DNA of 64,000 nt from Thermohalobaculum sp963822985 (GTDB lineage: Bacteria > Pseudomonadota > Alphaproteobacteria > Rhodobacterales > Rhodobacteraceae): positions 811,022 through 875,021 of the forward strand of contig CAWGJU010000006.1 in the NCBI GenBank assembly GCA_963822985.1, written 5' to 3'. Both the position numbers and the translations under genes were made by a program. Positions 39,244 through 48,439 of this stretch are shown one piece after another. The notes beneath the pieces were generated by a model. The model saw only the letters and a list, made by a program, of their open reading frames with translations. It ran no database searches and was not told where the DNA came from. How positions within the stretch are numbered: the first letter of the stretch is position 1; every line of letters begins with the position of its first letter.

Positions 39244-40751
39244 TTCCGCTGTGCCGTCTCCAGAGCCGCGGCCAGCGCCTGGTCCTCGCGGTAGTATCGC
39301 GCGCGGTCCCACATCTTTGGCTTGGTGATGCCGGTCGCCTTGTGGCGGCCGATGATGCGGCCCTGCGCGTCTTCGCCTTCCATCTGGTAGACGAACAGGT
39401 CCTGCAGGATCGGAACGTCGCCCTCCATGCCGATCACCTCGGTGACGTGCGTGATGCGCCGCGAGCCGTCGCGCAGGCGCGCCGCCTGGACGATGACGTC
39501 GATCGAGCTGACGATCATCTGCCGGATGGTCGCGGCCGGCAGCGAGAAGCCGCCCATGGTGATCATCGCCTCCATGCGGCTCAGAGCCTCGCGCGGGCTG
39601 TTGGCGTGCAGCGTTCCCATCGAGCCGTCATGGCCGGTGTTCATCGCCTGCAGCAGGTCGAAGGCCTCGGGCCCGCGGACCTCGCCGACGATGATCCGCT
39701 CGGGCCGCATGCGCAGGCAGTTCTTCACCAGCTGGCGCATGTTGATCTCGCCATGCCCCTCGATGTTGGGCGGCCTGGTCTCGAGCCGGACGACATGCGG
39801 CTGCTGCAGCTGCAGCTCGGCCGAATCCTCGCAGGTGATGATGCGCTCGCCGTGGTCGATGTGGTTCGAGAGGCAGTTAAGCAGCGTCGTCTTGCCCGAG
39901 CCGGTGCCGCCCGAGACCAGCACGTTACAGCGCACGCGCCCGATGATGCGCAGAAGCTCGGCGCCCTCCGGCGTGATCGAGCCGTATCCGACCAGCTTGT
40001 CGAGCGTCAGCTTGTCCCGCTTGAACTTGCGGATCGTCAGCGACGGCCCATCGATCGCCAGCGGTGGCGCGATGACGTTGACGCGGCTGCCGTCCAGCAG
40101 GCGCGCGTCGCAGATCGGGCTCGACTCGTCGATCCGACGGCCCACCTGACCGACGATCTTCTGGCAGACGTTCAGCAGCTGCTTGTTGTCGCGGAAGCGG
40201 ATGGGGGTCCGCTCGATCTGGCCGGCGACCTCGATGAAGATCGGCTCGGTGCCGTTGACCATGATGTCGGCGATGTCGTCCCGTGCCAGCAACGGCTCGA
40301 GCGGTCCGAAGCCCAGCAGGTCGTCGCAGACCTGCCGCAGCATTCGGTCCTGTTCGCTCATCGGCAGGGTGATCCGGCGGAGCGCCATGATCTCCTTCAC
40401 GATGTCCTGCACTTCTTGGCGCGCCCGCTCGGGCGACATCCGGGAGAGAAGGGTGATGTCGATCGTCTCGATCAGCGCTTCGTAGATCGCGTCCTTCGTC
40501 TCGTAGAAGGCGGCAACCTTGTCTTCGAAGCCTTGGTCGAGATCGTCAGCCTCCGGGCGGGGCCGTCGCTGCCGCGCATTCGCCTCGGCCGCAGGGATCT
40601 CGGACGGCTCGGGGACGGCGGGGCGGGGCTGAGCGGCTTGCAGCGGGGCGGCCTGGCTCGATCGCGGCGCGGCCGCGCGCTCGCCGGTCGAGGGCGTCGC
40701 CACCCGCGACGGCGCGACCGTCACCTCGTCACTCTTACGCCTACCGAACAT
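39240..40751 (-). CDS. cpaF: Tad pilus assembly ATPase CpaF/TadA
   Basis: Hexameric secretion ATPase of 503 residues that powers Tad pilus assembly. A proline/alanine-rich N-terminus is followed by the helical N-domain (ERARQEVQDIVKEIMALRRI) and the RecA-like domain: Walker A SGGTGSGKTTLLN, Asp box ITCEDSAELQLQQPHVVRLE, Walker B region RPERIIVGEVRGPEAFDLL and the His box MGTLHANSPREAL. Start ATG at 40749-40751. Frame unbroken. The other cpa/tad genes (pilin, prepilin peptidase, secretin, cpaE) are not in the window. Confidence 0.95.
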   Translation of the reverse strand: MFGRRKSDEVTVAPSRVATPSTGERAAAPRSSQAAPLQAAQPRPAVPEPSEIPAAEANARQRRPRPEADDLDQGFEDKVAAFYETKDAIYEALIETIDITLLSRMSPERARQEVQDIVKEIMALRRITLPMSEQDRMLRQVCDDLLGFGPLEPLLARDDIADIMVNGTEPIFIEVAGQIERTPIRFRDNKQLLNVCQKIVGQVGRRIDESSPICDARLLDGSRVNVIAPPLAIDGPSLTIRKFKRDKLTLDKLVGYGSITPEGAELLRIIGRVRCNVLVSGGTGSGKTTLLNCLSNHIDHGERIITCEDSAELQLQQPHVVRLETRPPNIEGHGEINMRQLVKNCLRMRPERIIVGEVRGPEAFDLLQAMNTGHDGSMGTLHANSPREALSRMEAMITMGGFSLPAATIRQMIVSSIDVIVQAARLRDGSRRITHVTEVIGMEGDVPILQDLFVYQMEGEDAQGRIIGRHKATGITKPKMWDRARYYREDQALAAALETAQRK

Positions 40752-40891
40752 GGGCGCGACCCTAAAGAGGAGTCGCTAAAGGACTTTGAACGCGGGCGGT
40801 GAACCCGACAGAGCCACGTTAAGGTTACGCAAAGCACTCCCTCTTAGAAGCCAGCGCACGCTCCGCGACATTTCGAAACGGGAGAGTTCCC

Positions 40892-42367
40892 TTGCCTTTG
40901 GCTCTCGCTTCACCCTGGCGCGCGGCCTTCGCCGGCCTCGGCGTCTTGGGCCTCGCTGCTTGCCAATCCGATGGGGTCACCGACGTTGAGCCCGCGGCAG
41001 CCCCGATCATCGACAGGCCCGAACGGGTCACGAGCGAGCTCGCCCGGGGGCAGCAGGCGCTCTCCTCCGGCGACCTGTCGACCGCCCAGGCGGCGTTCAC
41101 GGCGGCGCTGCGGGGCAGCCCGAACGACCCCGAGCCGGCATTGGGCCTGGCGGAGACATATCTGGCGCTGGGCGATCTGCAGACGGCCGGCAGGCTCTTC
41201 GACCTCGTCGCGAGCGACACGTCGGGCGCCGACCAGGGGCGTTTGCTGCAGGGCCGGGGGCTTGTCGCGCTCGCGCAGGGCCAGACCGAGGAAGCCATCC
41301 GGCTGCTCGAGCAGAGCGTCGATCGCAGCCCTGGCATGTGGCGGGCGTGGGCGGGGCTCGGCCGCGCCTACGGCCGGCAGGGCAGGTCGGGCCAGGCGCG
41401 CTCGGCCTTCGCGCGCGCCGAGGATGCGGCCCCGGTGCGGGCGCTCGTCATCAACGACATCGGCATGCTCCATCTCGAGGAGAAGGAGCCCACCGCCGCG
41501 CTCGAGGCGTTCCAGCGCGCCCTGGCGATCGACCCCGCGAACGTGACGGCGAGCGCCAATGCGCGGATCGCCCGCGCAATGCTGGGCGAGTACGACGCTG
41601 CCGTGTCGGGTGCGCGCCCGGGCGAACTGCCCGATGTCCTGAACAATGTCGGATACATCGCGATCGTGAACGGCGATTTCGAGGTCGCGGACCGACTTCT
41701 GCGCCGCGCCGTCGAGATCAGCCCCGTCTACCATGAAGCTGCCAGCGCAAATCTGGACCTGCTCGCCCAGGCCATGAAGGGCGTGCCGGTGCTGGCGCTG
41801 GCCGGACAGGGCGTCTCGACCCCGCGAGGCGCCTCGGACACCGAGCTCTCCTCTGTCGCGGGCGAAGCTGCGCAACCCGGCGAGCCCGATGCCGGCCAGG
41901 CCGGCATGCTGGAGTTGACGGCGAGTGCGTCAACTTCACTGGAGGCGCTACCGCCGCTGCAGGCAGGACCCGCGGAACCGGCTGCGGTCGAGATCGCCGC
42001 GGCGGCGGAGGCTTCGGCGCCCGGGCCGGCGGCGCCCGATCTGACGCTGGCGCATGGCTTCCGCTGGGATGCGCCGCCGATCAGCGCCAAGAAAAAGGCC
42101 AAGCGCAAGCGTCGGCCCCCGCAGACACCCGCGGCAAGCCCGGATGGCGACCCGCGCACGGCGGCTTGGCCGGTGATCGCCGTACCGCCGCAGACGACCC
42201 CGGATCCTGGCGTCGGGACGCCGGACGGGATCGCCGAGACCTCCGCGCAGACCGAGGCGACGCTTTCCGCAGGAGAGGGTGCTGAAGCGGGCGAGGGATC
42301 GGCCGTCAGCGCCGAGGCGGCACCGGAAGCGGCGGTGATCTCGAATGCGGCAGGTGCGCCGCGCTAG
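40892..42367 (+). CDS. TPR-repeat lipoprotein (TadD-like)
   Basis: Outer-membrane-type lipoprotein of 491 residues. The TTG at 40892 with GGGAGAG upstream opens a signal ending in the lipobox LGLAAC (Cys24). Residues about 45-300 are tetratricopeptide repeats (SGDLSTAQAAFTAALRGSPN, YGRQGRSGQARSAFARAEDA, EPTAALEAFQRALAIDPANV). The remaining 190 residues are proline/alanine-rich with a basic KKKAKRKRRP patch. TPR lipoproteins of this kind (TadD) help localise the Tad secretin. It is divergent from cpaF, separated by 140 bases that should hold both promoters. The assignment as TadD rests on context and architecture. Confidence 0.82.
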   Translation: MPLALASPWRAAFAGLGVLGLAACQSDGVTDVEPAAAPIIDRPERVTSELARGQQALSSGDLSTAQAAFTAALRGSPNDPEPALGLAETYLALGDLQTAGRLFDLVASDTSGADQGRLLQGRGLVALAQGQTEEAIRLLEQSVDRSPGMWRAWAGLGRAYGRQGRSGQARSAFARAEDAAPVRALVINDIGMLHLEEKEPTAALEAFQRALAIDPANVTASANARIARAMLGEYDAAVSGARPGELPDVLNNVGYIAIVNGDFEVADRLLRRAVEISPVYHEAASANLDLLAQAMKGVPVLALAGQGVSTPRGASDTELSSVAGEAAQPGEPDAGQAGMLELTASASTSLEALPPLQAGPAEPAAVEIAAAAEASAPGPAAPDLTLAHGFRWDAPPISAKKKAKRKRRPPQTPAASPDGDPRTAAWPVIAVPPQTTPDPGVGTPDGIAETSAQTEATLSAGEGAEAGEGSAVSAEAAPEAAVISNAAGAPR

Positions 42368-42666
42368 AGAGCTTCGAAGCCGACCGACCGCATCATGAGA
42401 GCTGCTTCGGGCGCAAATCGCCGTAGCTTTGTGCTGCCGGCCGGGCCGATCGCCGGTCCGAGCCTTCACGGTTTCTTATCGCTCGCTGATTAACCTTCAG
42501 GTTGCGGCGATGGGCGGGGGCTTCCGGTCCGCTCGGCGCCGTATCGGTGGGCATTGGCCGGATTGGCTGCGCCGGCACATGTCCTGAACCGCAATCCGCG
42601 CGCAGACGCGGTGCGCCCCGGCGGCTGGCCGGTGCGCCGGCCCCCCGGGCGAGAAAGGGGGCAAAA
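42368..42666. other. Intergenic stretch
   Basis: Some 300 bases between the TPR lipoprotein gene and the next plus-strand gene. Apart from an in-frame upstream extension of the next gene with no ribosome binding site, I see no gene, tRNA or strong terminator here. Confidence 0.4.
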
Positions 42667-43254
42667 ATGACAGCCAGAGAAGCAGGGGAGATTGCGGCTG
42701 AGGGGGCGTGGGGCACCCTGAGGCGGCTGCGGGATCGTTGGTTGCTGTTTGTGTTCGTTGCGAGCGCTCTGTTCTGGGCGCGCGATGAGTACGACCGCTT
42801 CGTCGATCTGCCGGCTCGTGTGGTCGAGCTTGGCAGGGTGCTGGACGAAGTGCGGTCCGAGCTCGCGCGTTTCGACACTGGGCAGGTCCGTGCGGCCGCC
42901 GATCGCTCTCCCGCATTGGCCTTTCCGGGCCTGCGGCACGCGATCGGGGACGGCCGACCGGGCGATCGCGTCACCGTCAGCCTCGCCCCCGTGGTCCGGG
43001 TGCGCGAGGGATGCCGGAACAGCGATTTCGCGGCGTTCATGATCGACGCCGACGGCAGATGGTACTCGGTCGAGACCGATCTGGTCCGGGTGCCGCAGAT
43101 CGAGGGGTCACAGGAATTGGCGTTCGGGGTGAAGGTCCATCCGAAGATGGGCGTGGGGCGCGCGCAGTTCCTTGCGGAGGTGATCCAGGATTGCGGCGCG
43201 TATCGGCAGGTCGAGGTCTCGCCCCGGCTGCACTTTCGGGTCTTGCCGCGCTAA
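42667..43254 (+). CDS. Single-span membrane protein of unknown function
   Basis: Predicted protein of 195 residues that I do not recognise. The ATG at 42667 follows GAAAGGGGG. A helix at about 24-39 (WLLFVFVASALFWARDEY) anchors it. The outer part is a soluble domain with VSLAPVVRVREGCRNSDFAA and FMIDADGRWYSVETDLVRVP, two cysteines (near residues 119 and 179) and a beta-rich look. It has normal codon bias and a clean frame. It stands alone between the Tad locus and the ABC operon. Confidence 0.7.
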   Translation: MTAREAGEIAAEGAWGTLRRLRDRWLLFVFVASALFWARDEYDRFVDLPARVVELGRVLDEVRSELARFDTGQVRAAADRSPALAFPGLRHAIGDGRPGDRVTVSLAPVVRVREGCRNSDFAAFMIDADGRWYSVETDLVRVPQIEGSQELAFGVKVHPKMGVGRAQFLAEVIQDCGAYRQVEVSPRLHFRVLPR

Positions 43255-43423
43255 GGGAGGTCCGGCCCTGCGAGCTCGGGACCGGGGCGACGGCCCCGGT
43301 CCCATTTTTCGCCGCAAAATCGGTCACCTGGCCTAAGTCAACCCCCAAAGGAGCGGTTTTGGGGTTGTGCCGTGCGATCCCGGGTGCTTAGTCTCGCGTC
43401 TGCAACAGCCGATCGCACGGGGG

Positions 43424-44540
43424 ATGGATATGGACCGAGCGACGCCCGGCGACGCATTCGTTGCGTTCGAGCGCGTTCAGAAGAGCTACGACGGCATCAC
43501 GCTCGTCGTGAAGGATCTGAACCTGACGATCGGCAAGGGCGAGTTCCTGACGATGCTGGGCCCCTCCGGCTCCGGCAAGACGACCTGCCTGATGATGCTC
43601 GCCGGCTTCGAGACAGCGACACATGGCGAGATCAAGCTGGGCGGTCGGCCGATCAACAACATCCCGCCGCACCGGCGCGGAATCGGCATGGTCTTCCAGA
43701 ACTATGCGCTGTTCCCGCATATGACGGTGGCCGAGAACCTGGCCTTTCCCCTGCAGGTGCGAAAGATGGACCGCGCCGAGATCGACCGGAAGGTCAATCG
43801 CGCGCTCGAAATGGTGCAGATGCACACCGGGGAATTCGCCGGGCGACGGCCGGCCCAGCTGTCGGGCGGGCAGCAGCAGCGCGTGGCGCTGGCCCGCGCC
43901 CTGGTCTTCGAACCCGAACTGGTGCTGATGGACGAGCCGCTGGGCGCGCTCGACAAGCAGCTGCGCGAGCACATGCAGTTCGAGATCAAGCACATCCACG
44001 AGCGGCTGGGCGTCACGGTCGTCTACGTCACGCACGACCAGTCCGAGGCGCTGACCATGTCCGACCGGATCGCCGTCTTCAACGATGGCGTCATCCAGCA
44101 GCTCGCCGCCCCGGAGACGCTGTACGAAAAGCCCGATAACGCCTTCGTCGCCGGCTTCATCGGCGAGAACAACCGTTTCCGCGGCGAGGTCGAGGCGATC
44201 GAGGGCGATGTCGCGATGGTGCGGATCGGCGATGGCAAGCGGGTGCACGCGCTGGCCGTCAGGTGCGATGGCGTCGGCCGCCCGACCATGCTGTCGATCC
44301 GGCCCGAGCGCGTGCTGATCAACGGCGCCACCGAGGGCGCGGCCGGCGACGATCTGACGGGCCGCGTGCTCGAGCTCATCTATCTCGGCGACCACATACG
44401 CTGCCGCATGGATGTGGCGGGCAACGAGGACTTCATCGTAAAGGTGCCGAACACCCATGCCCACGCGGCGCTGCGCGTCGGCGAGGAAACGCCGATCGGC
44501 TGGGTGACCGGAGGATTGCCGCGCGCTCGATGCGAACTGA
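43424..44540 (+). CDS. Polyamine-type ABC transporter ATP-binding protein (frame break near end)
   Basis: PotA/PotG-like ATPase. Walker A GPSGSGKTT, Q-loop MVFQNYALFPHMTVAENL, signature LSGGQQQRVALARAL, Walker B LVLMDEPLGALD and switch His YVTHDQSEALTMSD are followed by a TOBE regulatory domain. The ATG at 43424 or, with better spacing from GGGGG, 43430 is the start. Near 44514 one extra base (ACC+G|GAG) diverts the end. Dropping it gives EDCRALDAN and a stop at 44540, the typical PotA ending, and places a hairpin (44558-44573) outside the gene. Corrected length is 371 residues. Confidence 0.93.
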
Positions 44541-44557
44541 GGGCGGCAACGAGTCCC

Positions 44558-44573
44558 AGGCCCCTCGGGGCCG
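44558..44573 (+). other. Intercistronic stem-loop between ATPase and binding-protein genes
   Basis: GGCCCC-TC-GGGGCC forms a tight 6-bp hairpin, extended by flanking bases, 18 bases after the corrected ATPase stop and about 50 before the next start. There is no U-tract. Such hairpins can protect or partly terminate operon transcripts; the function here is not shown. Confidence 0.4.
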
Positions 44574-44621
44574 GGGCAGAGAGCCGGGTAATTCCGGCGG
44601 AGTAGTCAGGGAGAGACACAC

Positions 44622-45767
44622 ATGCTGAAACGCATGACCGCAACGATGGGCACGGCGCTTGCCGTCGTGCTGCTGGCCAATGCGCCGGCCAAGGCGCAGG
44701 ACGAGGTCCAATGCCCCGAGGGCAACCACGAGCTCGTCATCGTCTCCTGGGGCGGCGCCTACGAGGCGAGCCAGGAGAACGCATACTACAAGCCTTTCAT
44801 GGAAGCCTGCCCGAACGTCAACATCGTGCAGGAATCCTCCTCCAACGAGGCGGTCGCCAAGCTGCGGGCCCAGTCCGAGGCCGGCAACGTGACCTGGGAC
44901 GTCGTCGATACGCTGATCTCGGACGCCATCCGTCTCTGCGACGAAGGGCTGGTGATGGAGATCGATCATGACGAGTGGATGAAACCCGCGCCTGACGGCA
45001 CGTCGGCGGTCGAGGATCTCGGCGACATGGTCCAGTCGCAGTGCTTCATCCCGGAGATCGTCTACTCGACGCTCGTCGGCTATCGCAGCGACGTGCCGGA
45101 ATGGCAGGGCAAGGAGCCAGAGGACGTCTGCGCGCTGTTCGACCTCGAGAACTTTCCCGGCAAGCGAAGCCTCGAGAAGCGGCCGATCAACAACCTCGAA
45201 TGGGCGCTCTACTGCGACGGTGTCGAGAAGGACCAGATCTACGACGTGCTGGAAACCGACGAGGGCCTGCAGCGCGCGCTCGACAAGCTCGAGACGATCA
45301 AGGACGAGACGATCTGGTGGTCGGCCGGCGCGGAGACGCCGCAACGCCTGGCCGATGGCGAGGTCGTGATGGGCTCGACCTATAACGGCCGGCTCTTCTC
45401 GGTCGCCGAAGAGGAAAATCAGCCCGTCAAGATCATCTGGGACATGCAGATGTTCGACCTCGACGGCTGGACCATCCCGGCGGACGCCGACAAGGACGAT
45501 GGCGACCTCGAGGCCATCAAGGCGTTCATCAACTTCGCGACCGACACGCAGCGGCTGGCCGACCAGGCGAAGTACATCTCTTACGGCCCGGCGCGCGCCT
45601 CGTCGCAGCCGCTGGTCGGGGAGCATGCGACGCTCGGGATCGACATGGCGCCGCACATGCCGACCAACCCGGCGAATGCGTTCAACCCCTTCATCTACGA
45701 CTACGAATGGTGGGCGGACAATCGCGATGACTTGGACGCCAAGTTCCAGGCCTGGCTGGTGCGCTAA
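44622..45767 (+). CDS. Polyamine-type ABC transporter periplasmic substrate-binding protein
   Basis: Extracytoplasmic binding protein of 381 residues (PotD/PotF class). A signal peptide (MLKRMTATMGTALAVVLLANAPAKA) is followed by ELVIVSWGGAYEASQENAYY, VVDTLISDAIRLCDEGLV, FPGKRSLEKRP and LDGWTIPADADKDD, typical of the family. The GGGAGAG before the ATG is a strong ribosome binding site. Ligand residues cannot be assigned with certainty; putrescine/spermidine is inferred from the family, but other small amines or sugars are possible. Frame unbroken. Confidence 0.9.
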   Translation: MLKRMTATMGTALAVVLLANAPAKAQDEVQCPEGNHELVIVSWGGAYEASQENAYYKPFMEACPNVNIVQESSSNEAVAKLRAQSEAGNVTWDVVDTLISDAIRLCDEGLVMEIDHDEWMKPAPDGTSAVEDLGDMVQSQCFIPEIVYSTLVGYRSDVPEWQGKEPEDVCALFDLENFPGKRSLEKRPINNLEWALYCDGVEKDQIYDVLETDEGLQRALDKLETIKDETIWWSAGAETPQRLADGEVVMGSTYNGRLFSVAEEENQPVKIIWDMQMFDLDGWTIPADADKDDGDLEAIKAFINFATDTQRLADQAKYISYGPARASSQPLVGEHATLGIDMAPHMPTNPANAFNPFIYDYEWWADNRDDLDAKFQAWLVR

Positions 45768-45823
45768 GTCACCGACCTGGCGGGCCGCGACCAGCGGCCC
45801 GCCAACCCCTGCGGGAGGGCGAG

Positions 45824-47572
45824 ATGAGCAGCACGGCGCAGGACGTCACCGACGCGACGACCGCCAGGCGCGCGCCGACGCCAGACGACGCACTCAGGAT
45901 TGCCGACAGCAAGGAGCAAGGGCCCGTGCTGGCGGCGGACGGCAGGCCGCTGCGGGTGTCGCTCGCCCGGGCGCTGCGACGGCAGAAGCTGCGCGCGCTG
46001 ATGCTGGTCGCGCCGCTGTTGCTGTTTATACTGATCGCCTTCGTCGCGCCAATCCTCGACATGCTGTTCTACTCGATCGACAACCGGATCGTGCCGAACA
46101 CCCTGCCTCTGACGACAGAGGTGATCGACGAATGGGATCCGGCCACCGGCGAGCTGCCGCCCGAGGCGGCGTACCGTGCGCTGTTCTTCGACCTGTGGCG
46201 TGCCGCCGAGGCCAAGGAGCACACGGCGCTCGGCAGCCGGCTCAACTACGAGTTGTCGGGCATGTCGTCGTTGTTCCGCGGCGCCGGCCGCGACATCGAC
46301 GACATCGGCGAGCTTTACGCGGACGCGCTGGCCGACATCGCTCCGCAATGGGGCGAGGCAGGCTTCTGGTACGAGCTGATGAATGCGGGCGGCCGCGAGC
46401 CCGACGAAGCCCTGCTCGAACAGATGCGTGATCGTTGGGAGAGCCTGACGGGAGATCCGCTCGAGGGCGAGCTCGCCTTCGTTCCGGCGACCGAGATCGC
46501 GGCGATCCTGCCCCGTACGGCCGAAGCCTACACGACCTTCGCCCTCTGGACTGCGCTGGTCGACAGAGACGAGGTGGCGGAGGAGAAGCCTTGGGAGGCG
46601 GTTCATGCCGCCCTCGCGGTCGACCTCGGGCAGCCTGCCGCGCGTGAGGCGGCGCTCGCCTATCAGGGGCCCGGCGCCGAGGTCCTTGCGGAGACCGCCC
46701 GCCGCGCGGACGAGCTTCCGCCACTCGACTTCCGGGCCGCCTTCATCGACGCCGATGACGACTGGGGAAATCTCGAGAACTGGCGAACGATCTGGCGTTA
46801 CAGCAGCTCCCTGACGGCAGGGTATTTCCTGAGCGCGGTCGACATGCAGCCGACCGTCGACGGTCCCGGATTCAAACCGGAATCGGAGAGGATTTACCTG
46901 AAGCTGTTCTGGCGCACTCTGCTGCTGTCGGTGACCATCACCCTCTCCTGTCTGCTGCTCGGCTATCCTGTGGCCTTTCTTCTCGCCCAGCTGCCGATGG
47001 GCATCTCGAACCTGCTGATGATCCTGGTCCTGCTGCCCTTCTGGACGTCGCTGCTGGTTCGGACGTCGTCCTGGATCGTCCTGCTGCAGCAGAACGGTGT
47101 CATCAACGATGTCCTCGTCGCAATCGGCATCATCTCGGACGACAACCGCCTGCAGATGATGTTCAACGCGATCGGTACGGTGATCGCGATGACGCATATC
47201 CTGCTGCCCTTCATGATCCTGCCGCTCTATTCGGTGATGAAAACCATCTCGCCTTCTTACGTTCGGGCCGCCAAATCGCTCGGCGCGACGGATTGGACGG
47301 CATTCTGGCGGGTCTACTTCCCGCAATCGGTGCCGGGGATCGGCGCCGGCGCGATCCTCGTCTTCATCCTGGCAATCGGCTACTACATCACCCCGGAGTT
47401 GGTCGGCGGCACATCGGGCATCTTCATCTCGAACCGGATCGCCTATCACATCTCGTCAAGCCTGAACTGGGGCCTCGCCGCCGCGCTGGGCGTGATCCTG
47501 CTGACGGCGGTGATGCTGCTCTACTGGGTCTATGACCGGATTGTCGGCATCGACAACGTGAAGCTCGGCTGA
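45824..47572 (+). CDS. ABC transporter permease (PotB/PotH type) with a large periplasmic insertion
   Basis: Inner-membrane permease of 582 residues, about twice the usual 280-310. Helix 1 is at about 58-85 (ALMLVAPLLLFILIAFVAP); the remaining five helices begin at about 362 (WRTLLLSVTITLSCLLLGYP). The EAA coupling loop is YVRAAKSLGATDWTAFWRVY. Between helices 1 and 2 lies a hydrophilic, mostly helical domain of roughly 270 residues facing the periplasm (GMSSLFRGAGRDIDDIGELY, EEKPWEAVHAALAVDLGQPA). It has the same codon style as the rest and an unbroken frame, so it looks genuine. It is the first permease of the operon, 56 bases after the binding protein. Confidence 0.9.
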   Translation: MSSTAQDVTDATTARRAPTPDDALRIADSKEQGPVLAADGRPLRVSLARALRRQKLRALMLVAPLLLFILIAFVAPILDMLFYSIDNRIVPNTLPLTTEVIDEWDPATGELPPEAAYRALFFDLWRAAEAKEHTALGSRLNYELSGMSSLFRGAGRDIDDIGELYADALADIAPQWGEAGFWYELMNAGGREPDEALLEQMRDRWESLTGDPLEGELAFVPATEIAAILPRTAEAYTTFALWTALVDRDEVAEEKPWEAVHAALAVDLGQPAAREAALAYQGPGAEVLAETARRADELPPLDFRAAFIDADDDWGNLENWRTIWRYSSSLTAGYFLSAVDMQPTVDGPGFKPESERIYLKLFWRTLLLSVTITLSCLLLGYPVAFLLAQLPMGISNLLMILVLLPFWTSLLVRTSSWIVLLQQNGVINDVLVAIGIISDDNRLQMMFNAIGTVIAMTHILLPFMILPLYSVMKTISPSYVRAAKSLGATDWTAFWRVYFPQSVPGIGAGAILVFILAIGYYITPELVGGTSGIFISNRIAYHISSSLNWGLAAALGVILLTAVMLLYWVYDRIVGIDNVKLG

Positions 47573-47584
47573 GGAGAAGGACTG

Positions 47585-48439
47585 ATGGCCGCGCTGCCAC
47601 CCTATGCCAGCACCGGACAGATCGCCTGGTATTACGGATTCCGGGTGATCTGCGCCCTGATCTTCTTGTTCCTGATCCTGCCGATCCTGATCATCATTCC
47701 GCTCAGCTTCAACGCCACCGACTTCTTCACCTTCACGCCCGAGATGCTGACCCTGCAGCCCGAGGGCTATTCGCTGCGGCACTATGAGCGGTTCTTCAAC
47801 GACAGCGGTTGGCAGATCGCGCTGCGCAATTCGTTCATTATCGCGCCGCTCGCCACGCTGCTGGCCACGGGCATCGGAACGCTGGCGGCGATCGGCCTCA
47901 GCCAGCCGCATGTGCCCTTCCGCGGTACCATCATGGCCATGCTGATCTCGCCGATGATCGTGCCGCTGATCATCTCGGCGGCCGGCATGTACTTCTTCTA
48001 CAGCCGCATCGGGCTGCAGGGGACGTATCTGGGCGTGATCCTCGCGCATGCCGCGCTTGGCACGCCCTTCGTCATCATCACGGTCACGGCGACGCTGGTG
48101 GGCTTTGACCGCTCTCTGGTGCGCGCGGCGCAGAACCTCGGGGCGGGCCCGGTCACCACCTTCTTCAAGGTGCAGATGCCGCTCATCCTGCCCGGCGTCA
48201 TCTCCGGCGCGCTCTTCGCCTTCATCACCTCCTTCGATGAGGTGGTCGTCGTCCTCTTCGTCGGCTCGGCCAGCCAGAAGACGCTGCCCTGGCAGATGTT
48301 CACCGGCCTGCGCGAACAGATCTCGCCGACGATCCTGGCGGTGGCGACGATCCTGGTCACGCTCTCGATCCTCTTGCTGGTGGTGGTCGAGCTGCTGCGG
48401 CGCCGGTCCGAGCGCCTGCGGGGCATGTCGCCGCAGTGA
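47585..48439 (+). CDS. ABC transporter permease (PotC/PotI type)
   Basis: Second permease, 284 residues, six helices. Opens ALIFLFLILPILIIIPLSFN; EAA loop LVRAAQNLGAGPVTTFFKVQ then MPLILPG. The ATG at 47585 lies 12 bases after the first permease. The stop overlaps the GTG of the next gene (GTGA), so a fifth gene is coupled to the transporter. Confidence 0.94.
   Translation: MAALPPYASTGQIAWYYGFRVICALIFLFLILPILIIIPLSFNATDFFTFTPEMLTLQPEGYSLRHYERFFNDSGWQIALRNSFIIAPLATLLATGIGTLAAIGLSQPHVPFRGTIMAMLISPMIVPLIISAAGMYFFYSRIGLQGTYLGVILAHAALGTPFVIITVTATLVGFDRSLVRAAQNLGAGPVTTFFKVQMPLILPGVISGALFAFITSFDEVVVVLFVGSASQKTLPWQMFTGLREQISPTILAVATILVTLSILLLVVVELLRRRSERLRGMSPQ

Noticed and set aside
44541..44605. 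Extended C-terminus of the polyamine ATPase to 44605
   Set aside because: The extension arises from an extra base near 44514, covers a hairpin and lacks family resemblance; the shifted frame gives the usual EDCRALDAN ending.
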